This document shows positions 1 to 8,440 of a stretch of DNA of 19,386 nt, piece after piece (the first letter of the stretch is position 1; the number at the start of each line of letters is the position of its first letter). This DNA is from Tritrichomonas foetus (Eukaryota; Parabasalia; Tritrichomonadida; Tritrichomonadidae): NCBI GenBank assembly GCA_001839685.1, contig MLAK01001214.1, positions 1 through 19,386 of the forward strand, written 5' to 3'. The translations under genes and the position numbers were made by a program. The notes under the pieces were generated by a model. The model was not told the DNA's origin and did no database searches. It worked only from the letters and a program-made list of their open reading frames with translations.

Positions 1-3000
1 CAAAAGCATTTACAAGAAGTTCTTTCAAATCTTGGAATTCCAGAAGAAGAATCCAATGATAAATCTATTGAAGAACGCTGTATATTAATTAATGAAAGAA
101 TTTCATCCACGATTCACGATCTTCAACAAAACAAGCTTCAAACAGAAAACGAACTTCAATTCGCACAAAACCAGATTATTGCTCTTGAGCAAGATATTAA
201 TACAGTAAACAATCAAGCTGAAAAAGAGCGAACTTCTCATGAATATGAAATTGCTAAAATTAAAAATGAAGCTCAAAGTGAAAAATCAGCATTTGAACAA
301 GAAATTAATGAATTGAAAGCAGAAGCTAAAAACACCAAAATTTCACTGGAGAAAGAAATAAATGAACTTAAGAATGAAGCTGCAATCAAAGATATCACAT
401 TGAAATCTCTTTCTTATGATGAATCAAAGAAGAATGACTTTATTCATGACATTTCCAGATTGCTTCAACCATTTAAGCAAACCTTCTTTGCAGATGCTTC
501 ATCATCTGAACCATTAGAAAGTGAAGCCTCATTCTCTGAAGAAGAATATGGTTACAGTGAAGTTGAAAGACCAAGCCGAACCAAACATGAAAAGCAATCA
601 GAAAATAGACCTGAAATGACTTTAGATGAAATTTCAGATTGCACTAGCAGACTCATAGAACAACTAGAACAACTTCAAACCGATAACAACGTTCTTTCGG
701 CAACACGTGAAGAAAATATGAACAAGATTTCTAACTTAACTAATTCAGTCCGTGTTTCTGACGTAAACATGCTTGGATTGTCACATGAAAGAGATGTTCT
801 TACTTCACTTCTCCTTGATCAAAATGAAGAAGAAGAAGAGGAGGAGGAAGAAGAAGAATATACTGAAGCCCAAGAAGAAATAGATTTTGATCTTACTGAT
901 GAAATGATGAGCAGTGAGGATGCATCCCATCTTGTTCATGCCTTGAAGAAATTAAGAAATAATAAATCTGATCTAGAATCCAGACTTTCTAAACACAAGA
1001 GACAAAGCAAATTCTTACGTAAACAACTTGCTACACTTAATAACGCCAAAAGCGCATATGAAAAAGAATTAGCTCAAATGCAAGATAAAATTAAAAGCTT
1101 GCAAGATGAGAATTTTGATAAGCAAAAAATATTAACCGCAATGATCGAAGAAAGGCAATCGATCCGTGAAGGAATTGTCCAATCTCTTGCCGATACAATT
1201 CAAGATTCCATCCAAAACAGTTCCGAGTTATCTGCTCCAGTTATTGATCAGCTTCACGAAATTTCGAATGAATTAGCCAAACAACAACAGAAATATCATG
1301 AGCAAATCAATAGCCTTGAGAAAAAGAGAATCTATGATCTTGAACATGAGATTGAATTATTGAAGAAACAACTCGAAGGAATAGATGAAGATATCTTCCC
1401 AATAACAGAAAGGGGAATTCTTCTTGATTTATGCGAAGAAGAAGAAGAAGCTCAAGATAAAGATCCAAAATCAAGAATCAAACGACTTGTTAATCGTTTG
1501 AAGGAACGAAATGAAAAACTCAATGAACAAATCAAACAATTAAACTCTCAAAATGAAGAATTGTTACATGAAAAAGAAACAGTTTTGGCAGCTTTTGGAT
1601 TAAGTTCCAATGCTGACAAGGCTGAAGAAGATCTTCACGAAGAAATTACTTCACCAATATTCCAACATGTTCAATCGCTTAAACAAGAAGTTGCTGATCG
1701 TTGTAATGAAATCGAGACACTTAAAGGACTATTATCAAGTTCTAAATCAATCATTCAAAAACTTACTGAAGAACGCAGCGATCTATTAAAGGCACTTTAC
1801 CCAGATGCAAACAACGAGGAAATAAATAACGAAGAAGAAGAGGAAGAAGAAGCAAAAGACAAAGATGCTCTTGATGAATCACTTATGGGCAATTTGAATA
1901 ACCTTGTTTCAAAGATTACAGAAAACAGTGAATTAATGTCAAACACAATAACTGAAGGTCAGGAATCAAATACTGAACCACTCCAACTTTCACCACGAAG
2001 AAAAGCAAAGGTTGCACCACAAAGACCACAGGCCGCAATTACTGATGTTCTTAAGAACCTTCGCGAGCAATTTAATGAATTAACTAAAACAAATGTTGAT
2101 CTTCAAGCCAAATATGATGATTTATTGGCTGAAAAAGAAACAATTCTCAATGCACTTGGAATCAATGTTGGAGAAGAAGAAAAGCATGAATCGCTTATCT
2201 TCATCTTTATTAATAAAATGAAGGAGCAATTAAACGAAAATTGTCATGAAATAGCTAAATTGAAAGAATTGCTTGAAAACTCTACTCAAACGATTCAACA
2301 ATTAAACCAAGAACGTGACGCAATCTTAGAAACACTGAATGGCAACATCTTTGAAGTACAGGATGATGACAATTCCATATTGATCGACAATTTATCTTCA
2401 TTAGATACTAAAATCAATAAACAAAGTGAAAATATGAATAACGCTATTGTAGAGCCAGTCGTTCCATCTGAAGGAACAATCCCACCAATCCCGCCACGTT
2501 CACCAAGGAAGATTCCACCTAAGCCTACCAATGCTATTGCTGAATCACTGAAAAAGTTACAAACAGAACTCAGAGAAGCAATGGTGTCAGTTGTTGAAAA
2601 GGAAACCGAAGTCGAAGAGCTTAAGAATGAGTTAAATGAAATTCATGAGGATATTATTTCCACAATGTCTTCATTGAATATTCCAACAGAAGAGCATTCG
2701 ACCGAAGAAGAACAATCAACTTTATCACTTAAACTGAAGGGTATACATGAAAAATTAATCGAAAGGTTTAATTCATTTAATAACCAATTAAATGAACAAA
2801 ATGATGAAATTGCCAAACAAAAAGAGGAACTCACACAAAAGACCGAAGAATTGACTGAACTTCAAACTGAAAGAGAAGCAATTCGTCAAGCACTTGGACT
2901 TGATCAAGAAAACTGTGAAGAGGAAGTTATTCAAGACATCGATTCACCAATTTACAACAAAATACAAGACATGAAGACTGAGATTTTCACACTACAAGAT

Positions 3001-4704
3001 GAGTTATCCAAGATTAGGCAATTACTTGCCAAAACAACAAAGACAGCTCAACAATTATCACAAGAGCGCGAAAGTATTTTACAAGCACTTTATGGAAATG
3101 CAAGCAACACTGAAGCTGATAATCAATCTCAGCTTATGGAGAACTTGGAATATCTCAATTCACAAATCGGACAACAAAGTTTGAACATGAGTGCGGCAAT
3201 TGAGGAACCAGTAGAACCTTCTGTTGGTGGAGTGCCATCAACACCATCTCACACATTAATGCCAAGATCACCTCGTCCACAAAGTGCAATTGTGGCTGCA
3301 TTAAACAAACTGAGAAATGATTTGAAGGAATCAATTCAATCTAACCTCGACAAAGACGCTCTTCTTGATGAAATGAAGATTGATCTTCAAGCATTGTCAA
3401 GTGAATTATCACTTGGTTTAGAAATCGAACATGTTGATGAAGAGGAAGACGAATCTAATGCTTTGCCTTTAGATGAACAACTTAGGAAAGCAAGATCAGC
3501 AATATTAAAGAAGTTAGAAGCTCTTGAAGGCGATAAACAAGAAATTAATGATAAGCTTATCGAACTTGAAACAATTTCACAACAAAAAGATGAACAACTT
3601 CAAGAACTTCAACAAGAGAAACAACAAAAGGATGATCAAATTCATACTCTTGAAGAAGAGAAACAAGAATTCATTCAACAAATTTCTGCTCATGAATTAA
3701 ACGAACAAACACTTTCTTCTGAAAAAGATCGTCTTACTACAGAATATGAAGAACTTACTCAAAAGTTCAATGAGCTGAACGAATCTGTAAATGCTGCCAA
3801 AGCACTTCTTGGTCAAGCCCCAGAAGAAACAACACTCTCTAACCAATTAATGAATTTCATTACACATAGTGCTCAGGAACAAAGTGCTCAAGTTTCTCAA
3901 CTTGAATCTGAAATTTCGTCATTGAAGAAAGAAATAGAAAGACTTCAAGAAGAAAATAAGGCATTAATTGCTGAAAAGAACGCTGTTTTAGGTGTTCTTG
4001 GAATTAAGAACCAAAGTGGCAGCGATCAAGAAGATGATACATTCATTGATATTGAATCACCACTCTTTAATGAAGTTCAAAATATGACACAAAAAGTTGA
4101 AGACCAAGTTCACCAAATCAACTTACTCAAGACCAATCTTGAAACTGCTGCAAGAACCATCCAACAACTTAACCAAGAAAGAATGAGTATAATGAATGCA
4201 CTTCTTCCAGGTGCACCATCAGACTCAACAACGAAGGCAACTGCTTCATTATTCAATAGTTTAGAATCACTTGGTGTACAAATTTCTAAACAGAATGATG
4301 AAATCACAAATGCAATCAATTCAAGTGCTGATGATGAAAGCTTAACATCTCCAAAGTCACCCTCGACTCGACCAAGGACGCCAAGAACATCAGTACGACC
4401 ACAAAATATGATTGTTGCTGCTTTAGAAAACATCAGGAAGCAATTAAATTTAGCTCTTGAAGAAAGCTCTGAAAAGGATGTAAATATTGCAGAATTAGAA
4501 AACGAACTTGATGCTAAAGAACAGAGAATATCTGAACTTGAAAAGGAATTAGTGTCGATCGCCGCGACGCTTGGCCTTGAAATGAATGAAAAGGAAAAAG
4601 AAGATATTCTCAACACAGTGAGTAAAATTAAAAGCGAAATTCAACGCTTGAAAAGTGAAGCTGAGTCTTGCCAAAGCCAGCTTCACAATATGAAGCAAAT
4701 TTAA
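1..4704 (+). CDS. Giant coiled-coil protein, 5'-truncated by the window edge (1567 residues visible)
   Basis: The frame is open from the first base, so the real start lies upstream; the first in-frame ATG is internal. The product is almost entirely Glu/Lys/Gln/Asn-rich heptad sequence, predicting a long parallel coiled coil, with no signal peptide or membrane segment. Acidic runs occur at about residues 275-287, 479-483 and 612-618. Four copies of a module carry a SP-[IL]-[FY]-type motif, then 37-38 residues later L-x-[QE]-E-R followed by an A-L pair, then about 66-76 residues later a basic proline-rich S/T-P-R stretch leading into an A-L-x-x-[LI]-R helix. E-K-E-x-V/I-L-x-A-L-G-I-like motifs recur between them. 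A role as a cytoskeletal, centrosomal or Golgi tether is inference from composition alone; automatic matches to myosin tails or viral inclusion-body repeats would be coil artefacts. It ends with TAA and faces the GH99 gene tail to tail. Confidence 0.9.
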   Translation, partial: QKHLQEVLSNLGIPEEESNDKSIEERCILINERISSTIHDLQQNKLQTENELQFAQNQIIALEQDINTVNNQAEKERTSHEYEIAKIKNEAQSEKSAFEQEINELKAEAKNTKISLEKEINELKNEAAIKDITLKSLSYDESKKNDFIHDISRLLQPFKQTFFADASSSEPLESEASFSEEEYGYSEVERPSRTKHEKQSENRPEMTLDEISDCTSRLIEQLEQLQTDNNVLSATREENMNKISNLTNSVRVSDVNMLGLSHERDVLTSLLLDQNEEEEEEEEEEEYTEAQEEIDFDLTDEMMSSEDASHLVHALKKLRNNKSDLESRLSKHKRQSKFLRKQLATLNNAKSAYEKELAQMQDKIKSLQDENFDKQKILTAMIEERQSIREGIVQSLADTIQDSIQNSSELSAPVIDQLHEISNELAKQQQKYHEQINSLEKKRIYDLEHEIELLKKQLEGIDEDIFPITERGILLDLCEEEEEAQDKDPKSRIKRLVNRLKERNEKLNEQIKQLNSQNEELLHEKETVLAAFGLSSNADKAEEDLHEEITSPIFQHVQSLKQEVADRCNEIETLKGLLSSSKSIIQKLTEERSDLLKALYPDANNEEINNEEEEEEEAKDKDALDESLMGNLNNLVSKITENSELMSNTITEGQESNTEPLQLSPRRKAKVAPQRPQAAITDVLKNLREQFNELTKTNVDLQAKYDDLLAEKETILNALGINVGEEEKHESLIFIFINKMKEQLNENCHEIAKLKELLENSTQTIQQLNQERDAILETLNGNIFEVQDDDNSILIDNLSSLDTKINKQSENMNNAIVEPVVPSEGTIPPIPPRSPRKIPPKPTNAIAESLKKLQTELREAMVSVVEKETEVEELKNELNEIHEDIISTMSSLNIPTEEHSTEEEQSTLSLKLKGIHEKLIERFNSFNNQLNEQNDEIAKQKEELTQKTEELTELQTEREAIRQALGLDQENCEEEVIQDIDSPIYNKIQDMKTEIFTLQDELSKIRQLLAKTTKTAQQLSQERESILQALYGNASNTEADNQSQLMENLEYLNSQIGQQSLNMSAAIEEPVEPSVGGVPSTPSHTLMPRSPRPQSAIVAALNKLRNDLKESIQSNLDKDALLDEMKIDLQALSSELSLGLEIEHVDEEEDESNALPLDEQLRKARSAILKKLEALEGDKQEINDKLIELETISQQKDEQLQELQQEKQQKDDQIHTLEEEKQEFIQQISAHELNEQTLSSEKDRLTTEYEELTQKFNELNESVNAAKALLGQAPEETTLSNQLMNFITHSAQEQSAQVSQLESEISSLKKEIERLQEENKALIAEKNAVLGVLGIKNQSGSDQEDDTFIDIESPLFNEVQNMTQKVEDQVHQINLLKTNLETAARTIQQLNQERMSIMNALLPGAPSDSTTKATASLFNSLESLGVQISKQNDEITNAINSSADDESLTSPKSPSTRPRTPRTSVRPQNMIVAALENIRKQLNLALEESSEKDVNIAELENELDAKEQRISELEKELVSIAATLGLEMNEKEKEDILNTVSKIKSEIQRLKSEAESCQSQLHNMKQI
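1651..4464 (+). repeat. Four degenerate copies of a protein-level module inside the coiled-coil gene
   Basis: SP-[IL]-[FY]-like motifs begin at 1651, 2188 (degenerate, ES-L-I-F), 2944 and 4057. The L-x-[QE]-E-R motif follows at 1762, 2302, 3055 and 4168, always 111-114 bases later. The basic S/T-P-R segment follows at 1990, 2500, 3268 and 4378, 198-228 bases after that. Linkers between modules vary, so module starts are 537, 756 and 1113 bases apart. DNA identity between copies is low, which suggests old duplications kept at protein level. Confidence 0.75.
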
Positions 4705-4825
4705 CAAAAATAATAATATTTGTTTGAATTAAATACTCTGATGATTTTGAAATGCTGTTACACACTTCACTGTGAATAACATAAAATACATTGTAAACAA
4801 TAAAGAATCAAAAAATTATTTTATT

Positions 4826-4832
4826 TCATTTT
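4826..4832 (+). promoter_or_regulatory. Initiator-like element upstream of the small ORF
   Basis: TCATTTT matches the trichomonad Initiator consensus TCA-Y-W-T-W. The A would be the transcription start, 24 bases before the ATG at 4852. In A+T-rich DNA such a match can occur by chance. Confidence 0.3.
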
Positions 4833-4851
4833 TCTAAACTTATTCTTTTTC

Positions 4852-4974
4852 ATGATGCATACATATGGGAAATTCATCTGCGATGATGATAATCACAATG
4901 ATAAATCAAGCGAAGATGAAAAGAGATTAACAAATTCATCAGATGCTACCATAGTTGAAAATGCAACAATGTAA
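4852..4974 (+). CDS. Possible small gene, 40-residue acidic hydrophilic peptide
   Basis: An ATG-ATG start opens 40 codons ending in TAA. The peptide is Asp/Asn/Ser/Glu-rich, with a DDD run at about residues 11-13 and SSEDEKR at about 19-25. It has no hydrophobic segment, Cys pair or known motif. It lies in the gap between the coiled-coil gene and the convergent GH99 gene, with a TCATTTT Initiator-like sequence 24 bases upstream. Its base composition is richer in G+C than the surrounding gap. It could be a true small protein, the end of a decayed gene, or chance. Only conservation or transcript data would settle this. Confidence 0.3.
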   Translation: MMHTYGKFICDDDNHNDKSSEDEKRLTNSSDATIVENATM

Positions 4975-5070
4975 TCACTCACAAATAATCTGTAGACTAA
5001 TGTATTCAAGCTACAATAAGGGTATCAAATTTATTAAAATGTAATATATAATGAACACCATCTCTACATG

Positions 5071-5110
5071 TCTATCTATCTCTATCTATATATCTATATA
5101 TATATATATT
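5071..5110. repeat. TCTA / TA microsatellite
   Basis: A run of TCTA units passes into TATA units, ending just before TTTTTGG. It is a simple-sequence tract of about 40 bases in the gap downstream of both flanking genes. Confidence 0.85.
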
Positions 5111-5257
5111 TTTGGCGTGGTTTGTAAAGAATCGATCAAGTATCGAGTCAGTCTTTAAATTGCTTGTTCAAATGTAACAAAAAAATCCAATTCTTATGCA
5201 TTGGTTAATAGTGTATATTTAATTCACAAGAAACAGCGCAAAATGTTAAAATGAAAT

Positions 5258-6457
5258 TTACGATTCATTCATTTTATATCTTTTAACCCATGATAATGTT
5301 TCTTTGATATAATAATCAGAATCATTTTTACACCAATCATTTCCACCAAACAAAAATCCACCTTTTTCGATTGCTGGTTCAATATTTGTTGCTTCACGCC
5401 ATCCATTGAAAGAATTAATAAAAATTATATTTGGTTTAACATTTAAAGCTTCATTCCATTTTGAACGATAATATTCGGAGCAGTTTCTTGGACATGTTTG
5501 TTTAGAGCTCCATAAGTCAATTGCTGAAATGTTATACCCAGGTGAAACAGTTGGAATAAATTCAAAATTTCTTTTCTTTGAGATTTTAGATAAACTTTTC
5601 CAATTTTTGGTTGAAGAACAGAAAGAAATCGAATTTGATGCAAAGAATGTAATAAACCCATAAAATCCATCATCAAATGCACACATGAAATCATCATATG
5701 ATAATCCACTTCCAAAATATAATTTTGGATTTAAGTCAGATTTAATCATTTTGTAATTTTTCTTTAAATTTTGAGAATCATAAATAAAAATGACACTTTG
5801 ATTAGAATCAGGATATTTATAAAGTGAGTCGTTTTGTGAATAATAATATAATGAATCAAATTCTTCAATATCCTTGATAACAGTTTCTAGTGTTCTTCCT
5901 TCATAATTTGGAATCATTGGAATTATTTTCACATTATATTTTTTGATATTTTTAAATAATAATTGCATTGATGTTGCTGTAAATCCTGTAATATTGTTAT
6001 TGTGTTCAATATCTGTTCGATTTTTTCCAAACCAAGGAACAACAATTGCATCAATTTTCATTGAATCAATTAATTGGAGATGTGAAGTGATGATTTTTTC
6101 GTCATGACTGGAATATATTCCATTTTTTGGAAAATAGCATGATGGAAATTCTTTAGGTGGCTCATGAAATCTAAGCTCATAAGGATGATTTTTATATCTC
6201 CATGATCCCCAGTGTCCATCAGTTTCAATATTTGCAAAAGAGTTATAATACATCATCCAAACTTGTTGATGAGAAAAACCCGAATTTTTCTCCATTTGGT
6301 TGAAATTAGAATCTGATGAATCATCAAAAATTGATTTTGGCCTTCCAAAACAAAGTATAATAATTGCACTTGAGATACATATAAGAAAAATAAACACAAC
6401 CTGAATAACTTCAAAATTTAAAAAGATCAGACTGCGTTTCTTTTTCAATATCACCAT
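5258..6457 (-). CDS. Glycoside hydrolase family 99-like (endo-alpha-1,2-mannosidase-like) type II membrane protein, probably catalytically altered
   Basis: The 399-residue protein has a basic N-terminus (KKKR at 5-8) and one hydrophobic anchor at about 17-37, which suggests a type II secretory-pathway membrane protein with a lumenal domain. Family features run in order: a YYNSF segment and TDGHW-x-x-W near residues 50-67, YFP..GIYSS near 108-116, a VPWFG segment near 141, a FDDGFYGFITFFASN block, a STKNW motif, a P-x-V-S-P-GY block, and SFNGWREATNIEPA near 349-362. GH99 enzymes cleave glucosylated mannose arms of N-glycans in the Golgi. The usual F-N-E-W-x-E signature has become F-N-G-W-R-E: Gly352 replaces the first Glu and Glu355 is kept. 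The Glu of the family's I-E-P-Y motif aligns with Pro183. Membership is solid; activity is doubtful. The stop is TAAA. It is divergent from the acyltransferase gene. Confidence 0.85.
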   Translation of the reverse strand: MVILKKKRSLIFLNFEVIQVVFIFLICISSAIIILCFGRPKSIFDDSSDSNFNQMEKNSGFSHQQVWMMYYNSFANIETDGHWGSWRYKNHPYELRFHEPPKEFPSCYFPKNGIYSSHDEKIITSHLQLIDSMKIDAIVVPWFGKNRTDIEHNNNITGFTATSMQLLFKNIKKYNVKIIPMIPNYEGRTLETVIKDIEEFDSLYYYSQNDSLYKYPDSNQSVIFIYDSQNLKKNYKMIKSDLNPKLYFGSGLSYDDFMCAFDDGFYGFITFFASNSISFCSSTKNWKSLSKISKKRNFEFIPTVSPGYNISAIDLWSSKQTCPRNCSEYYRSKWNEALNVKPNIIFINSFNGWREATNIEPAIEKGGFLFGGNDWCKNDSDYYIKETLSWVKRYKMNES

Positions 6458-6834
6458 TCCTTTTCCAGGTATATTTTGAAAGAGCTTCTAAACTTTTTAA
6501 TAAAAACGATAAATAATATTCCACCGCTAAATGGCCTTCTAAGCTTATCGTACATTTTTCAAATCTTGCATTTCCTATCAAGAAAATTTCTGGTACATAA
6601 ATTAATCAGTAAACTTTTTGAATATTTTTATTTTCCTCTTCAGAATTTTTGATTCGATTTTTCTGGGTTTATTGATATTTTTGAGAAAAATGTTTCATTC
6701 AAATCACCATTAAAAACGAAAATTGAATATTACACAGTTCACAATTCAGATAGACGATAATATCATAAACCATTTAACTTTTTTTTTTTGAGAATATTTT
6801 TATCGTTTTCCCAATTTTATATCATTTATCAAAT
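6458..6834. other. Divergent intergenic region between the GH99 and acyltransferase genes
   Basis: This is A+T-rich and should carry both 5' flanks. A T10-like run (T9G) lies at 6781-6790. No ORF or RNA gene is apparent. No clear Initiator was seen on the GH99 side; the nearest is TCAAAAT, which breaks the consensus. Confidence 0.6.
6822..6828 (+). promoter_or_regulatory. Initiator-like element of the acyltransferase gene
   Basis: TCATTTA fits TCA-Y-W-T-W exactly. The A at 6824 lies 11 bases before the ATG at 6835, matching the very short 5' leaders known in trichomonads. This supports the chosen start. Confidence 0.6.
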
Positions 6835-7800
6835 ATGCCTCTCTATACAGAATGCCCTTCGCACAACCCAGATTTGCACGATCAAAAAGAACTTTCATAT
6901 CTCAACGACAAAGAATTTCTCAATTTATTCGAACCAGTTCATCCTTCATTTCCAATGAAAATTTATCGACTATTCTGTTTTATTTTATTTTTGGGTCCAC
7001 TTAAAATGGTTTTATGCGCGTTTTTCTTTTTTGTCTTCTTCGTCACTGTTTCAATTTTGCCTATTTTCAGACGATTTTTCAAAACAACAAGAGATTTCAA
7101 AACTTGGGCTTTCTTTGTTTGCCGACCAATTGTACGTTTAGCGCTTTTCTTTTTCGGTATTGTTAAAATCAACATTCGCGGCCAAATTCATGAATATTCC
7201 AGAACAATCGTTTCCAACCATTTGTCGCTTGTTGAGGCGCTTTTGCTATTGGAGCAGTTTCCAGTTGCTTATTTGGCTGCTTCATATCTGAGCAAGATAT
7301 CGTTTGTTGCACGAACCGCACAAGTTTTTGATATCGTATTTGTTGATCGAGCCAAAAGGTCAAATATTACACAGCAACTGATCGACATAGCAAACGATCC
7401 AATGCTTTTGCCGGTTGTTGTTTTCCCAGAAGGAAAAGTGACAAATGGCGATGCGCTTGTCGGATTCCGAAGTGGCGCTTACATCTCTGAAACTATGGTG
7501 CAGCCTTTGGCCATTCGTTACAGAATGTGGCTGACTCCAAAAACTATGGCTACCGTCGCGTGGAATGAAAATAACTTTAAGTTTTATCTTTACCAGTTTT
7601 TCTCGATTCCATTCATGACAGTTGACATTGATTGCTTGGAGCCGCTCACTTGGAAGGGAACCACAAAGTCACCACAAGAGCGCGCTGTTGAATCTGAACT
7701 TCAAATTGCAAACGCGCTTGGCGTACTTGCATGCAGCCGGACAAACAAAGACATTTTGAAGATTTCAAGTGAATCCATGATGAAAGACAAAACTGATTAA
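6835..7800 (+). CDS. PlsC/LPCAT-type membrane lysophospholipid acyltransferase
   Basis: The 321-residue protein is predicted to transfer an acyl chain from acyl-CoA to a lysophospholipid or glycerol-phosphate. Hydrophobic segments at about 43-78 and 92-112 anchor it, probably in the ER. Catalytic motif I is N-H-L-S-L-V-E at 128-134: His129 is present, but the usual Asp of H-x4-D is Glu134. Motif III is clear as FPEG at 197-200 followed by K-V-T-N-G, and the A-L-x-x-F-R-S-G-A-Y stretch resembles the LPCAT branch. A VQPLAIRY segment follows, as in motif IV. It lacks the EF-hand C-terminus of animal LPCAT1/2. The substrate cannot be told from sequence. The gene has its own Initiator and is read toward the E2 gene. 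Confidence 0.88.
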   Translation: MPLYTECPSHNPDLHDQKELSYLNDKEFLNLFEPVHPSFPMKIYRLFCFILFLGPLKMVLCAFFFFVFFVTVSILPIFRRFFKTTRDFKTWAFFVCRPIVRLALFFFGIVKINIRGQIHEYSRTIVSNHLSLVEALLLLEQFPVAYLAASYLSKISFVARTAQVFDIVFVDRAKRSNITQQLIDIANDPMLLPVVVFPEGKVTNGDALVGFRSGAYISETMVQPLAIRYRMWLTPKTMATVAWNENNFKFYLYQFFSIPFMTVDIDCLEPLTWKGTTKSPQERAVESELQIANALGVLACSRTNKDILKISSESMMKDKTD

Positions 7801-8440
7801 GCCGGGAAATATTTTTTTCCCTTTCTTGTGATTTTTATATGTTGTTGTCATTTACGCTTTTTTTATATATAAATTGTAACTCATATCTAACTTTACTATT
7901 TTTCTCTTTTTAGCACAAACAAGAATAAAGAATTCACAATTCGAATCTCATTTTCGAAATTGGCCTTTTTCCTTCCTTCCTCACATAACATCCTGACACA
8001 AACAGAGATGTGATCTAATGGTTACATTTTCAAGAAATCTAATTCTTACATTGTAAATGAAGAATGTGTATTTTTTGTCTCACAAAAATTGAAAGGAAAA
8101 TGCATTTTCCTCTATATCTTTTCTTGTATTGGATATCAAGATATATGCTTATATAAATTATCTAAAAATTACAAATTACAAATTATATATCAATATATAT
8201 TTCCAAATCATCTCATCTATTGAGTTATGAAAAAATAATTTTTTGCATGCACATTTTATTTTAATCATTAATTGTGGGGAAATTTGTGCTTATTTCTATC
8301 AATTTTCAATTGAATTATTCGACAATTGATATCAAAATATATGCATATCTATTCTGAAAAAGTAAAGATATTTAGCCACTCAAGATTTTTCTGTGCTTGG
8401 ACCAACTTTTTTTAAATAATTCTTACCGATCATCAAAGAA
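7801..8440. other. Intergenic gap between the acyltransferase and E2 genes
   Basis: This gap of 640 bases is A+T-rich. It holds the acyltransferase 3' flank, a short ACAAATT tandem at about 8167-8187, and a near-repeated GATATCAA-R-ATATATGC element at 8132 and 8328. No ORF, tRNA or other gene was recognised. Confidence 0.6.
8132..8348. repeat. Pair of near-identical GATATCAARATATATGC elements
   Basis: GATATCAAGATATATGCTTAT begins at 8132 and GATATCAAAATATATGCATAT at 8328. They agree at 19 of 21 positions, in the same orientation, 196 bases apart. A weaker relative, TATATCAATATATATTT, lies at about 8187. The downstream copy is about 110 bases before the E2 start. These may be regulatory sites or chance in A+T-rich DNA. 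Confidence 0.45.

Larger units (their letters stand above)
4705..5257. other. Intergenic gap between convergent genes
   Basis: This gap holds the 3' flanks of the coiled-coil gene (+) and the GH99 gene (-), the small ORF at 4852-4974 and the TCTA/TA microsatellite at 5071-5110. No tRNA-like box B or other RNA gene was seen. Confidence 0.6.

Noticed and set aside
313..315. TTG at 313 as the start of the coiled-coil protein
   Set aside because: The frame is open back to base 1 with the same heptad composition, so the gene is truncated by the window edge.
4110..4616. 168-residue open frame on the minus strand inside the coiled-coil gene
   Set aside because: It is a Ser/Phe-rich antisense shadow of Glu/Lys-rich codons with no motif.
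7935..7955. TTCGAATC as a tRNA box B
   Set aside because: No acceptor stem, box A or cloverleaf could be fitted around it.
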